This document shows positions 34,286-45,417 of a stretch of DNA of 64,000 nt, one piece after another. The stretch lies in NCBI GenBank assembly GCA_010279815.1, contig QEOQ01000041.1, positions 1,156,538 to 1,220,537 of the forward strand, written 5' to 3'. Both the position numbers and the translations under genes were made by a program. The DNA comes from Brachionus plicatilis. Its lineage: Eukaryota > Rotifera > Eurotatoria > Ploima > Brachionidae. Positions within the stretch are counted from its first letter, which is position 1. The number at the start of each line of letters is the position of its first letter. A model generated the notes under the pieces. That model saw only the letters and a program-made list of their open reading frames with translations, did no database searches and was not told the DNA's origin.

Positions 34286-34905
34286 TTTTTTAATATTTAT
34301 TTTATTTATTTTTTTATTTATTTACTGAGCAGAGGCCACCAGTTGGGCCACTTTCGATACGCTGTAAAATAAAGCGTGTCGCTAAAAAAATAGAAATAAA
34401 AAAAGAAAAAATCATTTATACAATTGGTACAGAAAAAAAACAGAAGAGTCGTTTTAAATTCTAAAGATAAAAAAAAGAGGACAAAAATTAAATATAGTTA
34501 ATATGAAATTGAGTTTTTTCTGCAGTTTTAGTTAGACCCTGCTCTGTCGATCAAATCTGGTAAACTTAAAGAGCATTTTTGGCATCTCCTCTCTATTCAT
34601 GTGGCTAAATATCTCTCTAATTTTCAGTACTATATGATCTTCTTTTGAATCCCTCAAGTCAGTCTTTATTATGTATTTGTAGACGTTGCAAACTTCACTC
34701 CGCTCCAAAGAGCTGTCATCTCCTACAAAGCTTTTTAATTCGTATATTTCAGAAATGAAACTTTGATTGACTTCAATTGTTTCGAAAATTCTTAATGTAT
34801 CCCTGGTGTAGGTATTTCGGATGAGTCTCTGATAGAAATCACATTTTAAAGTGTTGAGTCTTATAAATTTTTGAATTAAAGCAATTTTTTTAAATTAATT
34901 TTTTT
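34286..34905 (-). mobile_element. Retroposon 3' end with unknown ORF fragment and AAAT tail
   Basis: On the minus strand a frame of about 120 codons without a start stays open from about 34895 to a TAA at 34532-34534. It includes YQRLIRNTYTRDTLRIFETI, VGDDSSLERSEVCNVYKYII and IREIFSHMNREEMPKMLFKF. I do not recognise the family. About 200 nt later comes a GC-richer block with CGACACGCTTTATTTTACAG and CCCAACTGGTGGCCTCTGCT, then CAGTAAATAAATAAA and further AAATA repeats (34286-34326). That tail is typical of a LINE 3' end, so the frame is probably the C-terminus of a 5'-truncated retroelement protein. Confidence 0.45.
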
Positions 34906-34975
34906 TAATATTTATATTGACTGTTTATTGATAATCTAGTGATCAAATAATATAAAAAAACTGGTCATTTAAGGC

Positions 34976-35655
34976 TTATATTTATCTTAGTACCAAAAAA
35001 TAATTATTTAGAACCAAAAATTAATTATTTTTAATACCAAAAAATAAAAATAAAAAATAATTATCTTAAAACCAGAATTAATTGCCTTTGAACCAAATAA
35101 AATCAATTAGTACCAAAACTAATCAATTAGTACCAGATTTTTTTAATAAGAAATTTCAAATTAATAAGAAATAAGAAATGTTCGATTTCAATATAAATGT
35201 CCAAGATAATATAATCGAAAATCAATCAATGGAATTTAATGTTCAACAAGATCTTATTGAAAATATTCAAGAGATAGAAAATCGATTACAATTACAATCT
35301 CCAAACAATTATTTAGAACCGCTTGAGTTTCAAGTAGATACAGTATTGACAAGTATTGATAATCAACCAGCAAAAAAAAAGAGAGGACGTCCAAAAACAG
35401 TTATAGAAGAAGACGGTGTTGTACAACCATTAAAAAGTGCAAAAGGTCGTCCAAAAAAAACAATTAATGATAATAATTGAAAAATAAAAAACAAATAATA
35501 GATAATATATAAAATATAATTGTTTTTTTTCTTATCTTATGTTAATTTTTTATTTTTAAATTTTTTATTTTTGGTATTAAATAATTATTTTTTGGTATTA
35601 ATAATAAATATTTTTGGTTCTAAATAATTATTTTTTGGTACTAAGAAAAATATAA
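34976..35655. mobile_element. Inverted-repeat element carrying an AT-hook gene
   Basis: The termini read inward as TTATATTTATCTTAGTACC on the left and TTATATTTTTCTTAGTACC on the right. On each side they are followed by the same series of ATAATTATTTAGAACC and TAATACCAAAAAATAA words for 75-plus bp. Between the arms lies one 100-codon open frame (35178-35480). Exact ends and target duplication are not resolvable by eye. The superfamily is unknown. Confidence 0.55.
35178..35480 (+). CDS. Small AT-hook protein inside an inverted-repeat element
   Basis: A 100-aa open frame centred between the terminal inverted repeats at 34976-35655. Residues 1-60 are acidic and amphipathic (FNINVQDNIIENQ, DLIENIQEIENRLQLQ). 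Residues 66-74 are KKKRGRPKT, a canonical AT-hook (GRP core flanked by basic residues). A second half-hook KGRPKK follows at 89-94, before a short polar tail. AT-hooks bind the minor groove of AT-rich DNA, which fits the very AT-rich arms of the element. It could bind its own termini or host chromatin; either is inference. The product is much smaller than any transposase, so it cannot catalyse transposition. It could also be a captured host fragment. A leader rich in TTAGTACCAAA words precedes the ATG. Expression is unproven. Confidence 0.55.
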   Translation: MFDFNINVQDNIIENQSMEFNVQQDLIENIQEIENRLQLQSPNNYLEPLEFQVDTVLTSIDNQPAKKKRGRPKTVIEEDGVVQPLKSAKGRPKKTINDNN

Positions 35656-35956
35656 TTATTTCTAATTCTAATTTATCCCAAATAATTAAGTAAAATCTAT
35701 TTCCTACCATTTTATAACTAGTCTGATACACAACATGCAAGATTGATTTATCTGAAAATAAATATATACATCATTTTACATCCTTCCTTAATTATAAAGC
35801 CCGCTATCTAAACACGAGCCTGGTAGTATTACCAAGATTTCATTTATATTAACCTTGGATATTCAAATAAAGCTTTAAAATTTTATACTTATACTTTTTA
35901 ATCCACTAAATAAATAGTTAAATATAATTTTTTAAACGTGAAAAAATCAAAATACA

Positions 35957-35962
35957 TTTATT
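35957..35962 (-). promoter_or_regulatory. Poly(A) signal of the compact SPTLC2 copy
   Basis: AATAAA on the minus strand, 157 nt after the stop codon at 36119. Confidence 0.5.
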
Positions 35963-36118
35963 TGAAAATTAGCACATGATGTCCAAATAAAGAAAATAAT
36001 TTTAGCATTAAGAGCACAATTTACAAAATAGAATACAAAAATAAAAAAAATTTTGAAAAAAAAAAATTCCATGAATTATCAGGCGTTCATGCCATCATGT
36101 CAAGTGCGAAAAATTAAT

Positions 36119-37913
36119 CTATAAACCATTTTGTGCTTTATTTCTTTTTGAATACTTAAGGTACAACAAATCGCCGACTTCATTTATTGCTTCCAATGCT
36201 TTGTCCAACATTTCCTTGTTATGCGAAGCGCTTAAGCAAAACCTGACCCTGGACTCAGTGAGCCGTGTGGCTGGAAAGCCAACAGTGACCACTGCTATGC
36301 CACGCTTAAGCATCTCAACATTAAAGGCTCTAAAATTTAAAAAATTAAAAAAAAAAAAAAAATTTAAATAAATCCACCTTATTTTAGCGGGCATATAGAG
36401 CATTAGCGGAACAACAGGCGAATCATTATTTCCATACACAATGAAGCCCATTTTAAGCAAATTTTCCCTGAAATAATGACTATTCCAAGCCAATTGAGCG
36501 ATTCTTTTTTTTCCCTCATCAGACCCGTCCTCGCCGGAAATTATTCTCAGCGAGGTAATAATTTGCTCGGCCACTGGGGCACTCATACTCGATGCATAGC
36601 AATTTGCATGCGAACAAGTCCTAATATGGTTAATCAATTGCTTAGAACCAGCGATGTATCCGCCAGCAGATCCAAAACTTTTGGTAAAAGTTCCCATTAG
36701 AATGTCCACATCATTGGGATCACATGACCAGTAGTCGACCACTCCTCGGCCATGCGGACCTATGGCTCCAATGCTGTGCGCTTCGTCCAAGTACAAATAG
36801 GCCCGGTACTTTTTCTTGAGCTCAATTATTTTTGGCAAGTTAACTATAGAGCCTTCCATACTGTACACACCCTCGACAACAATTAAAATTTTTTTCCACG
36901 GACGGCTAGTTCTTGGCTGTCCATAAACAATTGAGTCTTTTAGCTTTTTTTCCAAGTCCTCCACATCATTGTGCTTGAATACTTTAATGGCAGCGCCGGA
37001 CAATCGTGCGCCCAAAACTAGCGAGCTGTGATTAAGCTCGTCACTCAAAATTAAACAACCCTTTTAAAATAAATTTTTTTTTAAATAAATAAAATTTTAT
37101 AAATATCAAATTTTCAATTACTTTTCCAACCAGATTTGGAATATTGGTGGAGTTTGTAGCAAAGCCCATGCCAAAACAAATCGAGTCTTCGACTCTCAGA
37201 TACTTGGCCATTGTTTCCTCAAGTTGCTTGTGAATTCTCAAAGTTCCGAGCTCTTGTCTCGGCGAACAAGCACTAACACCCATTTGTCTAATAGCCTCAA
37301 TTGAATTCAGTGCACATTTTCCATTATTTTCCGCAAAGCCTAAGTAGTTGTACGAGCCCAAGTTCAAGACCTCAATGGTTCGGCCACTTTTCCTAAATGT
37401 CCAGTTGAAATCATCGGACACTCTTTCGACCAAGGATATTTTGGCGCCTGGCACAGAGCAAATTGGACGGTTGAAGCAGTCGCGGATTCTGGTGTACAAG
37501 TTGCGGGTGTAGAAGCACTCATACTCGGAAAATAGAGGAACAAAGTCCTTGGGGTTGGGGTCAGTGGCGCCTTTTTTTGTCTCAAAGCCTGAGTAGCGCA
37601 TAAAATCGCGCAGCCATCCGAACACATTTAGAATCAAATATCCCATGTAGGTGATCACTGCCGCCCATAATGGCGCCTCTTCAAATGACTCTTGAACTTG
37701 GCGCTTCGGATTGCAGGCAACCTCCGGGGTCACTTTGTCTCTACTAAGCTCAACTAGACTCTCTTTTGGCTTCATCTGTATATTAAAATTGGAAAAAAAT
37801 TAAAAAATATTTTTTTAATTTAACAGGTAAAGAATTACGTCATTGTTTGGATCAACACCTCCGAAGTCGTCATTTAGTCGTTTGACTAAAGTTTTTAGCT
37901 CGTTGCTAGGCAT
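36119..37913 (-). CDS. SPTLC2: Serine palmitoyltransferase subunit 2, compact copy
   Basis: Catalytic PLP subunit of serine palmitoyltransferase, which condenses serine with palmitoyl-CoA as the first step of sphingolipid synthesis at the ER. Exons on the minus strand: 37839-37913, 37122-37775, 36378-37060 and 36119-36329; introns 63, 61 and 48 bp, all GT-AG with closing phases. Product 540 aa (vertebrate about 560). Visible: hydrophobic segment [19 protein letters not shown] after [86 protein letters not shown] with PLP lysine K370; and [20 protein letters not shown]. The last intron (48 bp) is a stop-free multiple of three, so it could be retained in frame, but homology supports its removal. 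It lies 1.6 kb downstream of a paralogue in the same orientation. Confidence 0.93.
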
Positions 37914-39426
37914 TGTCCTAGTGTAAGTTGTAGTAATGGTAGACAGTTTTGTAAATTGTATGACGATATTTATTTTTTAGATTAACTAAATTAATTAGGA
38001 AAAAAATGAATAATTGAGTCTATTTTTAACCAAGTATTCACTTTTCTATGGGGCCTTAAAAATAAAAATATTTTAATTTTAGACAAAATGGAAGCACCAC
38101 AATAAATCATGGTCATTAAAGCAAATTAATTAATGAAATATTTGAAGTAATTTGCTAGAAAAAAAAGGTGAACTAATGAGAGAATAAATTATTGTTTCGT
38201 AATCAAATTCAGATTTTAGCTCGAAGAATTTTTATTTTTTATTTTTCTTGTCAAGCTAACTCGATTAAATTTTTTTGTTCCAAGTCGGCGTCGGGATTTA
38301 GTCCAAATTTTGCTCAGAGCAAAGAAATTTAAAGAATTTTTGATGCACTCGAAATTAAGAAGAGGCGAAAATTTCATTAACAAAAACAAATTTTATTGCT
38401 CTGGCTCAATTTGAATTTTTTTACCTGTTCTCCCAAATCATCTTAGAAAAAACGAAAGCAAATATTTGAAAATTTAGTGCCTAAAAATTAGTTGCTATGA
38501 ATTTATACATGACTTTATTTGCATTTAATTTGCATTATCTAATTAAATCGAAATTCCGGTTGAGTCATACATTAAAAATTTTAATTAAAAATCACACATT
38601 ATTTGAAATTTAAATTAAAAAAAATCTTGATTCACCAAAAAGTCATTCGGCCATAGCCCAATTTCTCTCTTTTTTATCTACTCATAATTTTTTAAAATTC
38701 ATTTAGTATTAAAAAATTAACTAAATTTAGAAAAAAAATTTTTTCCTTTAAGACTTATAAATTGTTTTATTTAAAAATCCTTTGACTGAAAGAGCTAACT
38801 TGATTAAATTAAAAAATTCTTCCCAAGTTCTCCATTGAACAAAAATATTTTTTTAATTTTTAAACAGACTATTTAATAAAATTTTTCCAAAAAAAAAAAT
38901 TTTTTTAAATCTTTTATTTTTAAAACTATCAAAAAAACTAATCAATTTATTTTAAATCAGCATCAAATAAAGAATTTAATGCGTCATTTAGTCATAAAAC
39001 AAAATTGTTAAGACCTAAAACGAGCTGGACTAGGAAAATATAAAAAAACAAGCTTCTTTAATGAATAATGAAAATGAGTCCTAAGAGGTTTACATTAGTT
39101 TTTATACTGGGATTGCCGTGACAATTTGAAAGAAAATGCTTAATCATAATTTCGTAATCAGTTCTGGAACAATTTGAGCAAAAAGTTCTTTAAAATTTTG
39201 TTGTTAAAAAAATCCTAGCAACAAAATATTAAGAAGAACCGCAATTAAATCATTGCCAAAAATAACATAGTTGGCTTATATGCTTATGTTTAGAGCATGT
39301 GTCGCTCGATTTATATTTAAAATTTTTTTTTTAAACATAAAATTTAGCGCAACGTAGCATGATCAAGCATTTGAAGTTTTAAGTTGATGCTTCAACGAGT
39401 CCGAATAGTTGTCAAATGAAAGAGTT
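37914..39426. other. Spacer between the two SPTLC2 copies
   Basis: AT-rich; no coding sequence or structured repeat seen. A minus-strand ATTAAA at 39427-39432, about 100 nt after the upstream copy's stop codon, is its best poly(A) candidate. Confidence 0.4.
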
Positions 39427-39530
39427 TTTAATATACATAAAATAGTATCAAAAATAGAAATTTCCATCGTGCCAAATAAACGTGAAAATAAAATATTTGA
39501 AAATAAAAGTTTATAATTTTTGAGAATTTT

Positions 39531-42500
39531 CTAAATTCTTCTTTCGACATTATCTTCAATTTCAATTTCATTCATCTTTGTTTCTTCGTCGCGAACTTGC
39601 TTCAAAGTTTTTGGCTTATTGATTTGAGATGTACGCAAACCTGCCATATTACCACACTCATCGATCGCCTCCAAAGCCTGTTTAAATTTAAAATTAAAAT
39701 ATTTTTTTTAGGTTTAAAAGTTGGATTACTTTATCGAGCATTTCTCTGGTATGAGCCGCAGACAAGCAGAACCTGACCCTTCCTCCAGTTAGACCAGTAG
39801 CCGGAAAACCAACAGTAACCACAGCAATGCCTTTCTCAAGCATCAAACGATTGAAACCACTTAAAGTAAGGATTTAGTAAATTTTTATATAGACTCTTTA
39901 GATTTTCATCAAACAAAATTTTTTTTTTCAATTAAAATTATCTTAATAAAATAAAAATTTTGCTAGGCTTAAATTAAAGTTTAGTCAATTCAATTTTACA
40001 TATCTGTTTTATTTATATTGATTAGATATTTTTACTTTTTTAATTAAAACTTAGAAAGGATTTTGATTTTTTTATTTGAAATTAAAGATCAATTTTTTAA
40101 TGGATAAAGGGTGATTTTTTGATTGCTGCTAGTCAGTTTCTTTACTAAATTGATAAATGTATGAAACAAAGTTAAAATAACTTTAATTAATTTATTTTTA
40201 AAGATAAATTTTTTATTTTAAATCAAATCATTTGTTTTAATACAAGTTTAAAAATCAAATAAAAATAATTTATAAAGTATTGATTGACATTTTTTGATAA
40301 ATTCTATTAAATTTAGATTGAAATAAATTCCGATTTCTAGGCATTAATGCTAGTTTTTATTTTAAAAAAACTTCTCATACAAAAAAATATTATTAAAGCC
40401 TTCAAGATAACATTTTTCAAAATTTAGCTTGTATTTTTTCAGATTTTAAATTAATCAGAATTTTTTTCTGGGCATAAAATCTTAGGGGAGTTAACTTTTT
40501 TTGGTTTTAAAAAATTCTTTTCAGTTTTTAAAAAAAAAAAGCAATACAAAAAGTTCTGAGGTAAATTTATTTCTAAGAATTGTTGAAATAGAAATTTATT
40601 TTATTGTTTCTAAAACAACAACAAAAAAAAAGAAAATAAGAGCTTATTATTAAAATTTTAGAATGCTAGCTACCAACCAGGTATTAAATATGAAAAGAAG
40701 GCAATTATATCAAAAATCTACACATATTTTCAAAAACCTCAATTTGTTTTCAATTCACCAAAAAGATGAACACAATTTTCTATTTTGATAGAGAGAACCC
40801 TAAGGTATTTTTATTTTGTGGAAATGTTGAAAAAAATTGATTACATAATTTTAAAAATATCTACTAAATTAATCATGGTAAAAAAAATTTACATTATAAA
40901 TGATTTGTTTGCCATTCTTTTTGCATTTCAATAAGTAAAATGAAATTTTTTAATTTTTTATCTTGTTAGGGGCCATAAATTATCTTTAATTTTCTATGAC
41001 GGTGTATTAAAATTTAGAAAAACAAAAATATAGAAGAAATTAAAAATAAAATTAATTTAAATTTTCATTACCTACTTCGTTTTATCAAATAAAAAACAAT
41101 TGACCAGCAGAAATTGTTTAACATGAATTAAAAAAAATATTAAAATAGATATACAAGTGTGCACAATAGACTTTAAAATTAATTTATTAAGTGAAAAAAA
41201 AAAAAAAAAAGAAAAGAAATTATTTTTGTCTATTTTATTGGTATTTTATTTAACAAATTTTATTATCACTTTTGTACAATTGTAAATATACTAGTAATTG
41301 TAATAAGAGTATTGGAAGTCCACGATTGACGCTCAACTCCCAAAATCGCCCTAGTTGCGGCTTTCTTATTTAGATAAAAAAAAAAAATCTCAAATCTATT
41401 TTTAATACAGTTCTATATTTATGTTCATACTTATTCATTTATTGATAATTAATCAATTAAACGATCAAACTGCCTGGAAGCTTATCTTCTTAAAAAATTT
41501 GGCATTGTGAAATTTAGTACAAGAAACAAAAACAAAATATTTAAAGTGCCAAAGCTTAAGTTCTGAAGGACCAAAACATGTTATGTAAATTGTAGCAAAT
41601 GATACGTTCTTTGTACCACCAATATACTGATTCTGCAAAACTCAGAAAAAAGTAAATTTGGGATATTGTATTATATTAAAAATCCAATTCCACTTTAAGT
41701 GGTGGTACAAAGGATGTATCAGTTGCTTCAATTTACAGTACATGTTTTAGTCGGTCCAGATTAAAGTTCTGGCGTTTTTTATATTTTGTTTTGTTTTTTG
41801 TACTAAAATTCACAATGTTCTGAATTTTGCAGAGTTATACAAAATTAGTATACTAGTGGTTCAAAGGATGTATCAGTTGCTACAATTTACAGAACATGTT
41901 TTGGTCCTTCAGAACTTAAGCTTTGGCACTTTTAATATTTTGTTTTTTATTTTTGTACCAAAATTCAGGATGCCAAAAAATTTTTTATTTTTACTTTTCT
42001 AAATTTTAGACGTGCCCCAATATTATATATTTTTTATAAACTAATTATTAAAAAAAACACATTTCTTCATTAACATTCACATTCAAGTCTTAAGAAATAA
42101 AAAAAAAATCTTACGCTATCTTGCTAGGCATGTATAGCATCACAGGTACAACTGGTGACGAATGATTTCCGTACACAATAAAACCCATTTTGATCAATTT
42201 TTCTCTAAAATAGTGCGTATTGTCAGCTAATTGCTTGATGCGTCTTATGCCTTCGTTGGTCTTGTCTAGACCCATGATGATTTCCAAGGTACGAATAATT
42301 TGCCAAGTAACCGGAGGGCTCATGCTCGAAGCATAGCAGTTGGCATGTGAATTCAGCTTGAGAAATTCGACAAGTTCTTTTGATCCAGCTATGTATCCAC
42401 CAGCAGCACCAAAGCTTTTGGTAAAGGTGCCCATTAGTATGTCCACATCTTTTGAATCACATCCCCAATGGTCGATCACTCCTCGACCATTTGGACCAAC

Positions 42501-45417
42501 TGCTCCAATGCTGTGAGCTTCGTCCAAGTACAAATAGGCTTTGTACTTTTTTTTGATAGCTATGATTTCGGGCAAACGGACTATGGAACCCTCCATGCTG
42601 TACACACCTTCGACTACAATTAGAATTTTTTTCCATGGTCGTCTGGTGACAGGGTGACCTTCGATGATTGCTTTTTTGATCTTTGCTTCTAAGTCTTTGG
42701 TGTCATTGTGCTTGAAAACTTTGATAGTTGCACCCGAAAGTCTTGAGCCGAGAACTAGCGAAGCATGGTTCAATTCATCGCTGAGTATTAGACAATTTTT
42801 TCCCACTAGAGTAGGTATATTCAAAGCGTTGGTAGCAAATCCCATGCCAAAAGTAACAGCAGATTCAACACCCAAAAACTCGGCTAATAGCTCTTCCAAT
42901 TGTAATTGGCATTTTAATGTGCCCAATTCTTGCCTTGGACTACACGAAGCCACACCGTAGTCGCTGATACTTTGAATAGCTGCTTTAGAGCTCGGACCAT
43001 TGTTTTCGGCAAAACCCAGGTAGTTGTATGAGCCCAAGTTAAGAGCTTTTACTTTTTTTCCAGTATAATAAAATGACCAGTTGAAGTCATCGGTTTTGCG
43101 ATCAACTAGTTCCAACTCGGCGCCTGGTACACTGCAAATGGGTCTGTTAAAGCAGTCTCTTATTCTGTAGTAAACGTTTCGGGTGTAAAAACTTTCGTAG
43201 CTTTGATATAAAGGAACAAAGTCTGGAGGGTTGTTGTCCGCTGCACCTTTACGTTTTTCGATTCCTGCTTGACGCAAAAAGTCACGGAACCAACCGAATA
43301 AGTTGAGTACTGCATAGCAAATGTAAGTATAAATGGCTTGAAGCATTGGTGTATCTTCGAACAATTCATCATCGTATTCGGATTTTCCTTTCTAAATAAA
43401 AAAAAATAAATAGTGAATAATTTTAATTATCTTTTCTTCTCAATTAGTCTGTCTTTTATTTTAATTATTTAATTTTTCTTGGTCCTGTTTAGGAACATGT
43501 ATTCTTTTATTCATATTTTATTCCATGGTCTTAGGCTTGATTTTGAATTATTAAAATAATTTTTTTTAATTAGAAAAAAAATTGTTTATTTTTAAATTTA
43601 ATATATTTTCAAAGTTTAAGAATTTAAGACAATGTGAAATTTTAGTCCACAAATTAAAGTACAAAAAGTAACAACTTTATAATTTTCTTTCTAATTGTGC
43701 AAAAATGGTTCTGTAAAGAGTACAATATTGTACAAATTTGTACAAATGGATTCCAAAATCTGCAAAAACTTTCCAATTTATTGCATAGTTTAATCAAGTA
43801 TTTTTTGGTGGTATGCATTTTAAAGAAAATCTTTACAGAACCATTTTAGCACAATTAGAAAAAAAATTTTAAAGTTTTTACTTTTTGTGCTGTAATTTTT
43901 GTACTAAAATTTCACATTGCCGAATTTAAGACTTTTATACAAATTTTAGATTCATTCATTAAAATAATATTCATTTAAGCAAAAAAAAATTTGAACAAAC
44001 TTTTTTTGCTTAATCAGCACGAAAAAAATAAAATCTTTGGGTTAAATTGTAGTGTCTTTTTTTCCAAGGAAGAATAAAAAGAGAATTTTTTTTAAATACT
44101 AAATCGTTTAAGTTTGGTTTGTATGGAAATTGGCTTTAAAATAAATATTAGATAGGTTCTGTATGTTGCATTATATAAGGCCTAAATAAAAATAAGTAAA
44201 GAATTTAATTTTTACTTTAAAATTAAAAAAACAACGTAACATAAAAAATACAAATAAATTTTTGATTTTTAATAATTTTACCCTTATTTTAACAATTTAA
44301 TGAAAAAAACCTAAATTTTTTTAATTAAAAAAATTTTCTTTTTAAGTTTTAAATACTTTTTCGAATATCTTTATTAAATTGCTGAATCAAAATATAAAAA
44401 ATGTCTGTTTATTTTTGCAGAGTTTTTCGCATAATAGAAAAGAATTTTAATTCGAAAAATTTCGCAATTATTTTTGAAGTTTTAATAGGACAGAAAATTA
44501 AAATACTTTAACATTTGAGCTCCAAATCAAACGAATGAACAAGGCTAAAAAAGCTTGTCACTTTTTTCTATAGTTCTGTAAATTAAATAGCTAAAGTCTG
44601 CTGATGATGTGCAACATACATTTGAGTCAAATTTATCAAAATTTAAATTATGCTAAATTTGCAGAGAATGTACCAATTTTTACAAATCCTTTACATGGCA
44701 AGTTCTTTTCAATTATTGGATTTTTAATTGTATCCTCATGCAAAAGAATTTAGTTCTAGTAATCAAATTAGTTTTTTTCTTTTTCTTCTTCATAAGGTAA
44801 TAAAAATACAATAAAAAAATAAAAAAATACTCTCATCTAAAGGATAAAAATCTTTCTAAAAATTATCATCTGATGGACACATCAGAAAAACATTTGTAAA
44901 GTTACAAATTATTTAATTCTCTGTCATTTAAAACCTCTCTAAATTAATTTAAATAATTTCAATTATTTTTAAATAATATTCAAATATTTGATTTGGATGC
45001 TATCTTGAAATCCTAGAATTCATTTTAATTAAAAAAAAAAGAAAAAAAGTATTTTTTTAGAATCATCGGCTTAATCATAGAGAATATTTAACTAATTGTA
45101 CAAAGTTCATTTTTTTTTGATTGAACATGCTTGGTAGTTGATAAATTTTGCAAACAAATAGACTTCAATATTTAGCTATAAGAAATTATGTCAAAAACAT
45201 AAAAATTCTTATTTCAAATTTGTAATTTAATACCCGATTAGTATTTAATTTTTTCTAATTAACTAAATAAATTAAAATTTTGTGTCACCTTGGTACTTTT
45301 TTCTGTTAAGCCTTTTTGGAATTGAGTTTGCATTTGATTTGACAGCTTCTTTGGATCGTGGATCACTCCATTGTTTTCCACCTGAGTCTTGTTGATTACT
45401 AAATTGTCCCTAGTCAT
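39531..45417 (-). CDS. SPTLC2: Serine palmitoyltransferase subunit 2, long-intron copy
   Basis: Second catalytic subunit gene, tandem with the compact copy. Exons on the minus strand: 45289-45417, 42115-43391, 39730-39859 and 39531-39677; introns 1,897, 2,255 and 52 bp, GT-AG, phases 0, 2 and 0. Product 560 aa. Membrane segment about 60-78 ([17 protein letters not shown]). PLP enzyme core with [55 protein letters not shown] and [16 protein letters not shown] (K368). The end is [20 protein letters not shown] plus a charged tail ending NVERRI. Compared with the compact copy it lacks the intron after LVGK and has an extra one after MLDK. The phase-2 intron at KI(R/A)-(A/G)F is shared. The two long introns host Mutator-like MITEs. 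An acceptor-like TTTAG lies 6 nt before the ATG. Confidence 0.93.
41501..41974. mobile_element. Mutator-like MITE with triplicated arm, SPTLC2 intron 2
   Basis: Begins GGCATTGTGAAATTTAGTAC and ends with the inverted form. It is flanked by a 9-bp duplication AAAAAATTT (41492-41500, 41975-41983). The arms (about 41501-41650 and 41850-41974) share CCAAAGCTTAAGTTCTGAAG and GTAAATTGTAGCAA. A third related copy of the arm lies between them (about 41690-41830) in the right-arm orientation. Same terminal sequence family as 43629-43921. Confidence 0.75.
43629..43921. mobile_element. Mutator-like MITE, 293 bp, 9-bp target duplication, SPTLC2 intron 1
   Basis: The terminus ACAATGTGAAATTTTAGT is mirrored by ACTAAAATTTCACATTGCC. 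A perfect 9-bp duplication GAATTTAAG lies outside (43620-43628, 43922-43930). Arms of about 100 bp share TTTCTAATTGTGC and AATGGTTCTGTAAAGA. Nine-base duplications with long inverted repeats are diagnostic of MULEs. Non-coding. Confidence 0.8.

Noticed and set aside
36330..36377. The 48-bp stop-free segment in the compact SPTLC2 as coding sequence
   Set aside because: It would insert a Phe/Asn-rich stretch in a conserved helix. It has GT-AG ends and coincides with the phase-2 intron of the paralogue.
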